A DNA stretch of 64,000 bases from DASXSB01 sp036506275 (GTDB taxonomy: Bacteria > Methylomirabilota > Methylomirabilia > Rokubacteriales > CSP1-6), in assembly GCA_036506275.1 (NCBI GenBank), contig DASXSB010000055.1, positions 1 to 64,000 on the forward strand, written 5' to 3'. Within the stretch, counting starts at the first letter, position 1; every line of letters begins with the position of its first letter. Below are positions 34,368-43,105 of the stretch, piece after piece. The notes beneath the pieces are model-generated. The model was not told the DNA's origin. It saw only the letters and a list, made by a program, of their open reading frames with translations, and ran no database searches. Made by a program: the position numbers and the translations under genes.

Positions 34368-36429
34368 CGGACGCCGCGCGCGGCAGGCGGCGTAACGCCA
34401 GGAGCCACGCCGCCACGGCGTCGGTCTCGTCCGCCGTCGCCAGCGCCGCCCCGAAGCGCGCGCGCTCGTACACGGCCGTGAGCCCCGTGAACGGAACCGC
34501 CGCCGCCGGGAGCGCGTGACCCGCGCGCGCGCAGAATTCCCGCGCCGTCTCCTCGCGCGCGGGGGCGAGCCCGCGCCGTGCGAGGAGGGCGAGCGCGCGC
34601 CGGTAGAACGGCGGCACCGTGCGCGGCGAGGCAGGCGCCCGACGCCGGCGCACGACGAGCGCGGCGGCGGCGAGGACCGCGAGCCCGCCCGCGATGAGGG
34701 GCACGCGCCGTGGCAGCGTCCGCCAATCCGGGAGCGCGCCCGCGCGCCACGCCCCCGCCGCGCGCTGGAAATTCGTGGCCGCCGCCACCTGATCGCGCAG
34801 GCTCCAGTTGATGACGTAGCGGTACCAGCGCAGACGCAGGGCGTCGAGGTAGAGACTCATGGCGCCGGGCGCGGCGAAGCGCTCGTCCGCGTCGGCGCGC
34901 GGGGAGGGGTCGAAGGTCAACCAGCCCACGCCCGCGAAGTACGCCTCCACCCACGAGTGCGCATCGCGCATGCGCACCATGAAGTACTGGCCGTAGGGGT
35001 TCCACTCGCCGCGCTGGAATCCGTTCACCACGCGGGCGGGGATGTCGAGCGTGCGCAGCATCACCGCCAGCGAGGCGGCGAAGTACTCGCAGTTGCCGGC
35101 CCGCCGCTCGAAGAGGAACTCCTCCACGGGGTCGAGCGTCGTCCGGCGCTCGAGCGCCCGCGTGTAGCGGAACTCCTCGGAGAGAAACCGCGTGAGACGC
35201 TCGGCGGCGTCGTACGGCCCCGCCCCGCCCGCGCTCTTCTCGCGCGCGAGCGCCGCCACGCGCGGGCGCTGGGGCGGCAGCGCGAGATACCCGCCGAGGG
35301 CGGCGCGCTCGGCCTCGGGCAGCGGGCGGTTCGCCGCCGCCACCACGCGCGGCGACACCAGCTCCAGCTCCGACTCCACCGTGTAGTGCAAGCGCGCGGC
35401 GGGGACGGTCACCGTGAGGCCACCCGCCTCGTCCATGGCCACCACGGGCGCGTGGATGGCGAGACGAAGCATGCGAGGAGCACCGAAGACGACCTCGGTC
35501 CCGATGGGCTCCAGGAAGATCTCCTGGCTCACGAGCGGACCCGTGCCCCGATACACGCTCACCGTGACGTCGCCGCCGGGCGAGCGGCGAAGGAGCGTGC
35601 GCGGGCGGGGGGTCATGCTCCAGGCGTGACCGTCGAAGGAATCGAGCACCACCCCGCGCCAGCGCAGCCCGCGAAGCGCGACCGGGCTCGCGGGCAGCCC
35701 CGCCGCGAAGTGCACGCGCATCGCCACCGTGGCGTCGGCCTCGATCTCGCCGAAGGAGCCCAGCTCGACGCGATCCGTGAAGCCGGAGACCATGCGCCCG
35801 AGCGGCGCCCGCAGGGGCAGCGCCGCCTGTCCCACGCGCGGGATGATGAAGAAGAGGACCGCCGTGAGCGCGAGCGTCACCGCGGACGCGAGGAGGCTCA
35901 GCTGCAGCAGCACGCGACCGCGCGCCGGCAACGTGCGGGCGCCGGGCGCCTGCGACCGCTCGCACTCCATCACCACGTGGCGCAGCATCAAGAGCCAGGT
36001 GCCGACGACGAGGAAGGCGATGAAGAGCCCGAGGAACCCCACGCCCACCGTCACCGGCGACGCCGCCACCAGCATGAAGAAGGCGAGGAAACCGACGTCG
36101 CCGGTCTCGCGCGGCGTGCGCGCGACGGCGAGGCGATAGAGGACGAGGAACACGAGCACGTGCACGAGGCCGTCGAGGACGGAGGTGGCGACGTACACGA
36201 GGTCGAGCACGAGCGCGGTGACGCCCGCCACCGCGAGGGCGGCGGCGAGACCAGGCTGGCGACGCACGCGCACGCCGAGGCCGGGATCGCCCCACGTCGT
36301 CGCCACCGCGAGGGCGACGCCGAGCGCGGCCGCCACGCCGAACAGCCCGCCCAGATAGAGGGCGGCGAGGCCGTCGTAGACGAGGAAGTAGGTGGCGACG
36401 CGCAGCGCGAGCTCGGGCGTGTACCTCAT
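34309..36429 (-). CDS. TgpA-like transglutaminase (DUF3488) membrane protein
   Basis: 706 residues. About six N-terminal membrane helices, a periplasmic transglutaminase core and one C-terminal helix (near residue 590) followed by a DUF4129-like tail. The catalytic triad is visible: Cys447 in AGNCEYFA, His491 in DAHSWVEAYF and Asp507 in TFDPSP. Pseudomonas TgpA is an essential periplasmic transglutaminase. The start overlaps the DUF58 stop by four bases. With MoxR and DUF58 it forms the standard three-gene cluster. Confidence 0.95.
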   Translation of the reverse strand: MRYTPELALRVATYFLVYDGLAALYLGGLFGVAAALGVALAVATTWGDPGLGVRVRRQPGLAAALAVAGVTALVLDLVYVATSVLDGLVHVLVFLVLYRLAVARTPRETGDVGFLAFFMLVAASPVTVGVGFLGLFIAFLVVGTWLLMLRHVVMECERSQAPGARTLPARGRVLLQLSLLASAVTLALTAVLFFIIPRVGQAALPLRAPLGRMVSGFTDRVELGSFGEIEADATVAMRVHFAAGLPASPVALRGLRWRGVVLDSFDGHAWSMTPRPRTLLRRSPGGDVTVSVYRGTGPLVSQEIFLEPIGTEVVFGAPRMLRLAIHAPVVAMDEAGGLTVTVPAARLHYTVESELELVSPRVVAAANRPLPEAERAALGGYLALPPQRPRVAALAREKSAGGAGPYDAAERLTRFLSEEFRYTRALERRTTLDPVEEFLFERRAGNCEYFAASLAVMLRTLDIPARVVNGFQRGEWNPYGQYFMVRMRDAHSWVEAYFAGVGWLTFDPSPRADADERFAAPGAMSLYLDALRLRWYRYVINWSLRDQVAAATNFQRAAGAWRAGALPDWRTLPRRVPLIAGGLAVLAAAALVVRRRRAPASPRTVPPFYRRALALLARRGLAPAREETAREFCARAGHALPAAAVPFTGLTAVYERARFGAALATADETDAVAAWLLALRRLPRAASVSGEGRRRAPARHRRPPQS

Positions 36430-37457
36430 CCGAGATCGACCACGATCTCGCGCAGTCGGCGGCCGGCCGCGCTCACCGTCGCCGCTCCCGGCTGGTAGAG
36501 CGCGAGCGCGGTGAGGACGCTCCGCTCGTGCGCGCGCCCGCGGCCGAGGGGGACCACGAGTCCGGGCGCGCGCAGCTCGACGCCGGCGCCGCCGCGCAGG
36601 AGATGGACGGCGAGCGAGGCCGCTTCCGAGAGCGCGCGCTCCAGCCGCTCACGGTCGCGGCCGGCGCCCACGAGCACGATGCAGGCGTCGGCGGCCGCCT
36701 CCTCCGCCATCTCGCGCACGATGAGAGCGGCCGTCTTCGCGCTGCTGCGCCAGTGGATGAGGCGCCGGTCGTCCTCGGGGCGGTAGTCGCGGAGGTTGTA
36801 GACGTCGTCGCCGCGGCCGCGCCGCGGCAGGGCGGCGATGCTGGTGCCGGCGCTCGCCTGCCCCCGCACCTCGGGCATCGGCACCAGCGCGGGGTACACC
36901 ACCACTTCCTCCGCGCGCGCCGGCAACCCCGCTTTCCGGAAGAGGCCGAACGGAAAGCGCGTCGCCACGCGAATGCCGGGAACGCGCTGGCGCCCGCGCG
37001 CGGTGAACGTGACCTCCCACGTCACCGTGCGCTCGGCGCCGGCCTCGAGCTTGGGGACGTAGATCACACGGCCGCCGCTCTCCATCACCTCCAGCGTGAT
37101 CGAGTACGACGGCGCCCACCGCTTGCCGTTGTGGACGCGGGCGGCGAGGAGGGCGGGGCTGCGCGCGAAGATCTCGTCGGGCGCGACGGGCGCGAGCGTG
37201 AGGCCGCGGATGCACTGCTCGGAGAGGATTCCCGACACCACGATGAGGGCGAGCAGCATCGAGAGGAGGAGATAGAGCAGGTTGTTGCCGGTGTTCATGG
37301 CGGCGAAGCCGAGGGCCACGGTTCCGCCGAGACACCACCATCCTTCGCGCGTCGGCCACAGCGTCCGGCGCGGATGGAGGCCGGGAAGGGGGAGGCGGCG
37401 GCGCCCGTCAGCGGGGGACGGCAATCTCGTCGACGAGCGCGCGCACCACCGATTCAC
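36426..37457 (-). CDS. DUF58 domain protein, membrane anchored
   Basis: 343 residues. Two membrane helices near residues 42-76 (ALGFAAMNTGNNLLYLLLS, LIVVSGILS) are followed by a beta-rich region and the DUF58 signature YRPEDDRRLIHWRSSAKTA, which leads into a VWA-like fold. The first 40 residues overlap the MoxR gene by 50 bases, so the true start may be later, but no better start codon precedes the first helix. Partner of MoxR ATPases in envelope stress or complex assembly. Confidence 0.92.
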   Translation of the reverse strand: MNRWCARSSTRLPSPADGRRRLPLPGLHPRRTLWPTREGWWCLGGTVALGFAAMNTGNNLLYLLLSMLLALIVVSGILSEQCIRGLTLAPVAPDEIFARSPALLAARVHNGKRWAPSYSITLEVMESGGRVIYVPKLEAGAERTVTWEVTFTARGRQRVPGIRVATRFPFGLFRKAGLPARAEEVVVYPALVPMPEVRGQASAGTSIAALPRRGRGDDVYNLRDYRPEDDRRLIHWRSSAKTAALIVREMAEEAAADACIVLVGAGRDRERLERALSEAASLAVHLLRGGAGVELRAPGLVVPLGRGRAHERSVLTALALYQPGAATVSAAGRRLREIVVDLG

Positions 37458-38337
37458 CCTCCGCCCCGCTCCCGCCCGGCGTGCGCGCCTGCACGCGATG
37501 GCCGAGCGCGGCCACCGCGAGCGCCTTCACGTCGTCCGGCACGAGGAAGTCCCGCCCGTCTGCGAGCGCGTGCGCGCGCGCCGCTCGCAGGAGCGCGAGG
37601 GCGCCGCGCGGGCTCACGCCGAGGGCGAGCGCGGGCGCCTTGCGGGTGGCGGCCACGAGCGCCATGAGGTACTCCACCACCGACTCCTCGGCGCGCACGC
37701 GGTCGGCCGCCTCCTGCAACGCGAGCACTTCCTCCGCGGTCACCACCGGCTTCAGCGTATCCACCGACGGCACGGCGGCGCCGCGCAGCAGCGCCTTCTC
37801 GTCGGCGGGGCCGGGATAGCCGATGCGGATCCGCAGCAGGAAACGATCGAGCTGTGACTCCGGCAACGGATGCGTGCCCGCGTACTCGAGCGGGTTCTGG
37901 GTGGCGAGGACCATGAACGGCCGCGGGAGCGGAAAGGTGGAATGATCGAGCGACACCTGCGCTTCGTTCATCGCCTCCAGCAGGCTCGACTGCGTCTTCG
38001 GCGTGGCGCGGTTGATCTCGTCCGCGAGCACCACGTTCGTGAAGAGCGGACCTGGCTTGAAGACGAACTCTCCCCGCCCCGCCTCCCACATCGAGATGCC
38101 GAGGATGTCGGAGGGCAGCATGTCGGAGGTGAACTGGATGCGCTGGAACCCGGCGCCGATCGAGCGCGCGAGCGCCGCCGCCAGCGTCGTCTTGCCCACG
38201 CCGGGAACGTCCTCGATGAGCAAGTGCCCGCGCGCGAGCAAACCCACCACGGCGAGGCGTACCACCTCCGGTTTTCCGAGGAGCGCGCGGGCGACGTTGT
38301 CTTCCAGCCGGTGGATGAGATGCTGCGCGTGAGCCAT
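37408..38337 (-). CDS. moxR: MoxR-family AAA+ ATPase
   Basis: 309 residues. Walker A is VPGVGKT (residues 44-50), Walker B is VVLADEINRA (Asp106, Glu107), and sensor 1 follows at VLATQNPLEYAG. MoxR ATPases act as chaperones that remodel or load partner proteins, here most likely DUF58 and the transglutaminase encoded downstream. A -10-like TATGAT (38349-38344) is six bases from the ATG. A molybdenum-hydroxylase gene ends 121 bases upstream; related MoxR proteins (CoxD) assist maturation of such enzymes, but the neighbours downstream argue for the stress-type role. Confidence 0.95.
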   Translation of the reverse strand: MAHAQHLIHRLEDNVARALLGKPEVVRLAVVGLLARGHLLIEDVPGVGKTTLAAALARSIGAGFQRIQFTSDMLPSDILGISMWEAGRGEFVFKPGPLFTNVVLADEINRATPKTQSSLLEAMNEAQVSLDHSTFPLPRPFMVLATQNPLEYAGTHPLPESQLDRFLLRIRIGYPGPADEKALLRGAAVPSVDTLKPVVTAEEVLALQEAADRVRAEESVVEYLMALVAATRKAPALALGVSPRGALALLRAARAHALADGRDFLVPDDVKALAVAALGHRVQARTPGGSGAEGESVVRALVDEIAVPR

Positions 38338-38458
38338 CTTTCCATCATACGGTGAGGCCGCGACGAGCCCGACGTCTTGTCGCGGCGCGACGTCGGCGCG
38401 GCCCGCGCCGCCTCACGGGGCTTCGGCGGTGGCCGGCGAGCGGCTCCGGCGTCCGGTC

Positions 38459-40774
38459 TCAGCGGGGCGGGCGAGCGGTCGCCGCCGCGCGTAGATCCGA
38501 CGCGCGCAGGGGGAGGGCGGTGACGCGTACGCCCGCGTCGCGTAAGGCGTCGGCGACGGCGTTGGCGATGGCGGCGGGGGCGCCGATGGTCCCGCCCTCG
38601 CCCATCCCCTTCACGCCGCCGGGCGTGCGGGGCGACGGCGTCTCCAGGTGGCCGATCTCGAAGGCGGGGGTGTCGGCCGCCCGCGGCAGCGCGTAGTCCA
38701 TGAGCGTCCCCGTGAGGAGCTGGGCCTCGTCGTCGTAGACGAGCGACTCCAGCAGCGCCTCGCCGATCCCCTGCGCCACGGCGCCGTGGATCTGGCCGTC
38801 GACGAGCATGGGATTGAGGAGCGGCCCGCAGTCCTCCACCACCACGTAGCGGGTGATGGCCACGCGGCCCGTCTCGCCGTCCACTTCGACCACCGCCACG
38901 TGGACGGCGCCGGAAAACGTCGGCCCCGGCGGATCGAAGCACACCGTCGCGTGGAGGCCCGGCGCGATGTCCGCGGGCAGTCCGCCGACGGGAGGCGAGT
39001 ACGCGATCCGCGCCAGGTCGGCGAGGGCGAGCGCGCGATCGGGAAAGCCGCGGACGAACGCGCGCTCGGCCTCGAGCACGACGTCGGCCGCCGCCGCCTC
39101 CAGCCGGCACGCGGCGAGCGCGATCAATTTCTCGCGCACCTGGTCGGCGGCCGCCTGGACGCTGCCCGCGATCGACACCGCGCCGCGGCTGCCGAACGTG
39201 CCGCTGCCGATGAGGGCCGTGCCCGTGTCCACGCGCTCCACGCGCACGCGCTCGAGAGGGACGCCGAGGCGATCCGCCACCACCTGGGCGATGGCGGTGG
39301 CGTGGCCCTGGCCCTGCGAGGGAAAGCTGGTGGCGCAGCGGACGCTCCCGTCGGGGTCCATCGTCACCGTCGCCGCCTCCACGCCCGACACGTCCTCCAT
39401 CCCGCGCCGGCGGAAGACGTCGGCACCCATTCCCGTGTACTCCGTGTAGCAGGCGATGCCGACCCCGATACGGCGTGCGCCTTCCCGCGCTCGCGCCTGT
39501 GCCGCGCGCACGCGCTCGTAGTCGGCCATGGCCAGCGCTTGCTCGAGCGCCTTCGGATAATCGCCGCTGTCGTACGTCATGCCGCTCGCGGAGGTGAACG
39601 GATAGGCGTCGCGCGGGATCAGGTTGCGCCGCCGCACCTCGGCGGGATCGAGCGCGAGGCGCGCGGCGAGCAGATCGAGCAGGCGCTCCATCACGAAGGC
39701 GCCCATCGTCATGCCCACCCCGCGGTAGGCGCCGAGGGGCGGCTTGTTGGTGGCGAGAGTGACGACCTCGTACGCATAGGCGGGCGTCAGGTACGGACCG
39801 GGGAGGATGGCCGCGCTCCCGAGCGGCTCCAGCGCGCCCGTGAGCGGATGGACGTGATAGGCGCCGCCGTCCGACAGCACGCGGGCGCGGAGCGCGAGCA
39901 GGCGGCCGTCGGCAGCGGCGGCGAGCGCGACCTCCAGGCGTTGCTGTCGCGCGTGCGCCGCCCCTCCCAGATTCTCGCGGCGCTGCTCCGTCCACTTCAC
40001 GGGACGCTCGAGCGCTCGCGCGAGGGCGGCGACCGCGACGTCTTCCGGGAAGACGTGCATCTTGAGGCCGAACCCGCCTCCCACGTCCGGCGCGATCACG
40101 CGCACGCGCGTGAGCGGAAGGTCGAGGGCGGCGGCGAGCGCGGCCCTGAGAATCGTCGGCGTCTGGGTGGAGGCCCACACCGTGAGGGCATCGCCGTCCC
40201 AGTCGGCGACGAGACCGCGCGGCTCCAGCGGCACCGCCGCGCAGCGCCCGTGCTCGAACGTTTCCTCCAGCACGATCGCCGCCGACGCGAACGCGGCGTC
40301 GACGTCGCCGTGGCAATGACGGCGGCGGTAGAGGACGGCATCGCGGGCGAGGGCGGCGTCGATGCCGCCCACCGCCGGCAACGGCTCATAGGAAACGGAG
40401 ACGAGGTCCCGCGCATCGGCGGCGGTGTAGGCGTCGGCGGCGACGACGGCCGCCACCGCCTCCCCGCAAAATCGCACCCGCTCGTGAGCGAGCGCGGGCC
40501 ACGCGGTGGCCGTGAGACCGTCGGCGGTGAAGCGGGGCGCCAGCGGTCTTGTCGCCCGCGCGAGGTCGGCGCCGGTGACGACGGCGACCGCGCCGGGAAT
40601 CGCGCGCGCCGCCGCCGGCTCCACGCCGGTGACGAGAGCGTGGGCGTGGGGACTGCGGACGAAGGCGGCGACGAGCATGCGCGGGAGGACGATGTCGTCC
40701 ACGTAGCGCCCGCGGCCGCGGAGGAGCCGCGCGTCCTCCACGCGCTTGACGCGCGCACCCGTGTAGCGGATCAG
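38459..40774 (-). CDS. Molybdenum hydroxylase large subunit (xanthine dehydrogenase/aldehyde oxidase family)
   Basis: 771 residues, normal for CoxL/XdhB-type large subunits. The N-terminal a/b-hammerhead (VEDARLLRGRGRYVDDI), the molybdopterin segments (DVGGGFGLKMHVFPEDV, GAYRGVGMTMGAFVMERLLD, SQGQGHATAIAQ) and the catalytic Glu in GMGEGG are present. The active-site loop is AYRGVG, not the AYRCSF of CO dehydrogenase. FAD and [2Fe-2S] subunits are not encoded in the window. CTG at 40774 overlaps the preceding stop as CTGA and keeps the conserved TGARVKRVED start; GTG at 40741 would lose it. Last gene of the enamidase operon. Confidence 0.93.
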   Translation of the reverse strand: MIRYTGARVKRVEDARLLRGRGRYVDDIVLPRMLVAAFVRSPHAHALVTGVEPAAARAIPGAVAVVTGADLARATRPLAPRFTADGLTATAWPALAHERVRFCGEAVAAVVAADAYTAADARDLVSVSYEPLPAVGGIDAALARDAVLYRRRHCHGDVDAAFASAAIVLEETFEHGRCAAVPLEPRGLVADWDGDALTVWASTQTPTILRAALAAALDLPLTRVRVIAPDVGGGFGLKMHVFPEDVAVAALARALERPVKWTEQRRENLGGAAHARQQRLEVALAAAADGRLLALRARVLSDGGAYHVHPLTGALEPLGSAAILPGPYLTPAYAYEVVTLATNKPPLGAYRGVGMTMGAFVMERLLDLLAARLALDPAEVRRRNLIPRDAYPFTSASGMTYDSGDYPKALEQALAMADYERVRAAQARAREGARRIGVGIACYTEYTGMGADVFRRRGMEDVSGVEAATVTMDPDGSVRCATSFPSQGQGHATAIAQVVADRLGVPLERVRVERVDTGTALIGSGTFGSRGAVSIAGSVQAAADQVREKLIALAACRLEAAAADVVLEAERAFVRGFPDRALALADLARIAYSPPVGGLPADIAPGLHATVCFDPPGPTFSGAVHVAVVEVDGETGRVAITRYVVVEDCGPLLNPMLVDGQIHGAVAQGIGEALLESLVYDDEAQLLTGTLMDYALPRAADTPAFEIGHLETPSPRTPGGVKGMGEGGTIGAPAAIANAVADALRDAGVRVTALPLRASDLRAAATARPPR

Positions 40775-41760
40775 CCCCTCGCCCTCACGCGAGGCAGGAC
40801 CTCGTTGGCGATGAGGTCGAGCTGGCGATCACCCCAGTCGAGCGGGTTCAGCACGATGGTGTCCACGCCCCCGAGGGCGGCCACGCGCTCGCTGATCCGC
40901 TGCGCCAGCTCCTCGGCGGTACCGAGCAGGTAGTACGTCCGCCAATAGTCGAGATCCATGCCGGAGTAGACGGAGAAGGGCGGGATGGCCGATTCCGGCT
41001 TCTCCCCCTTTTCGAGCACCCAGATGAAGTTCGAGTACACGCGACCGATTTGTCGCGGATCGCGCCCGGCCTCGCGCGCGAAGAGCTGCACCTTCTCCCA
41101 GTCGCTCTTCACCATCTCCGGCGTCGCCGACGAGTGCGGCACCCACGTGTCCGCGTGCTTCGCGATCCGGCGCAGCACGGGGTCGATGTTGACCACGGTC
41201 TGGCCGTAGACTTTCTCGGAGGGCTGGGTGCCGCCGCCGATCCAGATGGGCGGATGCGGCTTCTGCACGGGCTTGGGATCGATCGTCAAGTTGCGGAACC
41301 GATAGAAGCGCCCCTCGTACGTGACGTCGTCGCCCGCCCATAGCGCCGTCACGGCTTCGATCGCCTCGTTCATGCGTGGACCTCGCTCACGGTACGGCAC
41401 GCCCATGAGCGCGAATTCGTCTTCGTGCCAGCCCACGCCGATGCCGAGAATCGTGCGCCCGCCCGCGAGGACGTCGAGCGTCGCCCACTCCTTCGCGAAG
41501 TAGACGGGATTGCGCAGCGGCAGCACGAGGACCATGGTGCCGAGCTTGATGGTGCGGGTGACGCCGGCGAGGGCGGAGAGCAGCGACAGCGGCTCCAGCC
41601 ACGTGCACGCATACGCGGGCGGCGTGAGGAGGAGGTGGTCGATGCTCACCGCGCACTCGAAGCCGAGATCCTCGGCGCGGCGGAGATAGCGCCCCATGTC
41701 CGCCAGCGAGGCCGTGCGTGGACCAAGCGCGAACGAGGGAAGACGAAGACCGTAGCGCAC
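40771..41760 (-). CDS. LLM-class flavin-dependent oxidoreductase (TIGR03619-like)
   Basis: 329-residue luciferase-like barrel. Segments: LGFECAVSIDHLLLTPP, RTIKLGTMVLVLPLRNPVYFAKEWATLD, GRTILGIGVGWHEDEF and KPVQKPHPPIWIGGG, the last typical of F420/FMN enzymes. In this operon it could supply a reduction or oxidative ring-cleavage step between the molybdenum hydroxylase and the enamidase. It starts six bases after the nicotinamidase stop and overlaps the next gene by four bases. Confidence 0.92.
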   Translation of the reverse strand: MRYGLRLPSFALGPRTASLADMGRYLRRAEDLGFECAVSIDHLLLTPPAYACTWLEPLSLLSALAGVTRTIKLGTMVLVLPLRNPVYFAKEWATLDVLAGGRTILGIGVGWHEDEFALMGVPYRERGPRMNEAIEAVTALWAGDDVTYEGRFYRFRNLTIDPKPVQKPHPPIWIGGGTQPSEKVYGQTVVNIDPVLRRIAKHADTWVPHSSATPEMVKSDWEKVQLFAREAGRDPRQIGRVYSNFIWVLEKGEKPESAIPPFSVYSGMDLDYWRTYYLLGTAEELAQRISERVAALGGVDTIVLNPLDWGDRQLDLIANEVLPRVRARG

Positions 41761-41766
41761 GGAGCC

Positions 41767-42495
41767 TCAGGCCATCTCGATGTCGGCGGACGTGATGCGC
41801 TTCACGCCGGCGCCGGTCATGTCCTGCCAGGCCTTGCCGAGCGAGCCGCCGGCGTCGATGCCGCGCGTGGCGTCCTCGATGACGTAGGCGCTGAAGCCCG
41901 ACTTGCGCGCGTCGAGCGCCGACCACGCCACGCAGAAATCGGTGGCGAGGCCCACGAAGAACGTCTGCTGGAGCCCGCGCTCCTTGAGGTAGCCGGTGAG
42001 CCCGGTGGGGGTCTTGCCGTCCGCCTCGAAGAACGCCGAGTACGAATCGACCTGCTTGCGATAGCCCTTGCGGATGATCAGCTCGGCGTGCGGGATCTGG
42101 AGGCCGGGCACGAGCTCGGCGTCCTTCGTGCCCTGCACGCAGTGATCCGGCCACAGGACCTGGGTGCCATACGGCAGCGACACCGTCTCGAACGGCTTCT
42201 TGCCGGCATGGCTGGAGGCGAACGAGATGTGGCCGGGCGTGTGCCAGTCCTGCGTGAGCACGACATGCTCGAAGCTGCGTCCGAGGCGGTTCACGAGCGG
42301 CACGATGTCGTTGCCGCCGGCCACGGGCAGGGTGCCGCCCGGCACGAAGCAGTTCTGGACGTCGACCACGATGAGGACGTCGCCGGGGCCGGGCTTGATC
42401 TTTCCGCCCTGCGCGAGCGCGGGGCGCGCGAGACCAGCGACGGCCACGCCGGTGGCGGCCAGGGTGAGAAAACGGCGTCGATCGATGGTGGTCAT
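41767..42495 (-). CDS. Tat-exported nicotinamidase (PncA-like, isochorismatase superfamily)
   Basis: 242 residues. The N-terminus has a twin-arginine signal (DRRRFLTLAA then a hydrophobic stretch to ALA), so the enzyme should fold in the cytosol and act in the periplasm. The catalytic triad of the family is Asp45 (VVDVQN), Lys143 (IIRKG) and Cys188 (ATDFCV); metal ligands lie in DWHTPGH. The WPDHCVQGT block is the nicotinamidase hallmark. AAGGAGG seven bases before ATG 42495 fixes this start over an upstream ATG at 42519. PncA normally acts in cytosolic NAD salvage, so export is unusual and suits a catabolic role. Confidence 0.92.
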   Translation of the reverse strand: MTTIDRRRFLTLAATGVAVAGLARPALAQGGKIKPGPGDVLIVVDVQNCFVPGGTLPVAGGNDIVPLVNRLGRSFEHVVLTQDWHTPGHISFASSHAGKKPFETVSLPYGTQVLWPDHCVQGTKDAELVPGLQIPHAELIIRKGYRKQVDSYSAFFEADGKTPTGLTGYLKERGLQQTFFVGLATDFCVAWSALDARKSGFSAYVIEDATRGIDAGGSLGKAWQDMTGAGVKRITSADIEMA

Positions 42496-42505
42496 GTTCG
42501 CCTCC

Positions 42506-43081
42506 TTAGCGCAGGCCATCTTCTTTCCGGGCTTCGTCCTTGGTGAGGCCGCCGATGCGCGGGTGCGGGCGGCCGCCGTCGGTGATGGCGATCACGAGCA
42601 CGATCTCGTGGGCGCGCGGCGCGTCCGGCACGCGGACCTCCATCGCGTCGTAGTGACTGCGGACGAAGGCGGCGTCCTTGAAGTGCAGCGGTACGTCGAT
42701 GGCGGTGCCGGGTCCCCCGAGCTTCTTCGCGGACGGGATGATGGCCTTGCCGCCGCCCACCGCCGCCCGCAACGGCGCCCCGAGCTTGGGATGGAGCAGC
42801 GCCGCCGCGTGCTCGTACTCGCCGCCCTCGCCCACGATGGCAGCCTTGCCGTACGACTCCGCGGGCGCGCCCAGGGCCTCCGTGGCGCGCTTGGCGAGCA
42901 GCGCGCCCACCTCCTCGCCCGCGTCCACGAGCGTCGTGAGGTCGTCCACGAAGCGTCCCGCGAACGGATTCTCGAGCACGGCCACCGCCGCCACCTTGCG
43001 CAGCGGCCGCCGCGTCTCGCGGGCGCCGTCGCTGAGGATCTCCTCCGTCACCGTCAACAGCTTGCGGATCTTCACCATCAC
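42506..43081 (-). CDS. PF06684-type 'amino acid synthesis' family protein
   Basis: 191 residues. Landmarks are KIRKLLTVTEEILSDGA, AVLENPFAGRF, EGGEYEHAAALLHPKLG, GGGKAIIPSAKK and the C-terminal EIVLVIAITDGGRPHPRIGG. The family name rests on old annotation; biochemical function is not established to my knowledge. It stands in the operon between DUF1015 and the nicotinamidase, with 10-24 base gaps, so it probably takes part in the same pathway. ATG at 43078 is an alternative start. Confidence 0.85.
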   Translation of the reverse strand: MMVKIRKLLTVTEEILSDGARETRRPLRKVAAVAVLENPFAGRFVDDLTTLVDAGEEVGALLAKRATEALGAPAESYGKAAIVGEGGEYEHAAALLHPKLGAPLRAAVGGGKAIIPSAKKLGGPGTAIDVPLHFKDAAFVRSHYDAMEVRVPDAPRAHEIVLVIAITDGGRPHPRIGGLTKDEARKEDGLR

Positions 43082-43105
43082 CCTCTCCTGCGGGAACCGC
43101 TCTTT

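Noticed and set aside
38459..40774. CO dehydrogenase large subunit (CoxL)
   Set aside because: The form I CO dehydrogenase loop AYRCSF is AYRGVG here, so the Cys that binds the Mo-Cu cluster is missing.
38648..40933. Long plus-strand open frame opposite the molybdenum hydroxylase gene
   Set aside because: The same GC-driven shadow effect; no start context or motif.
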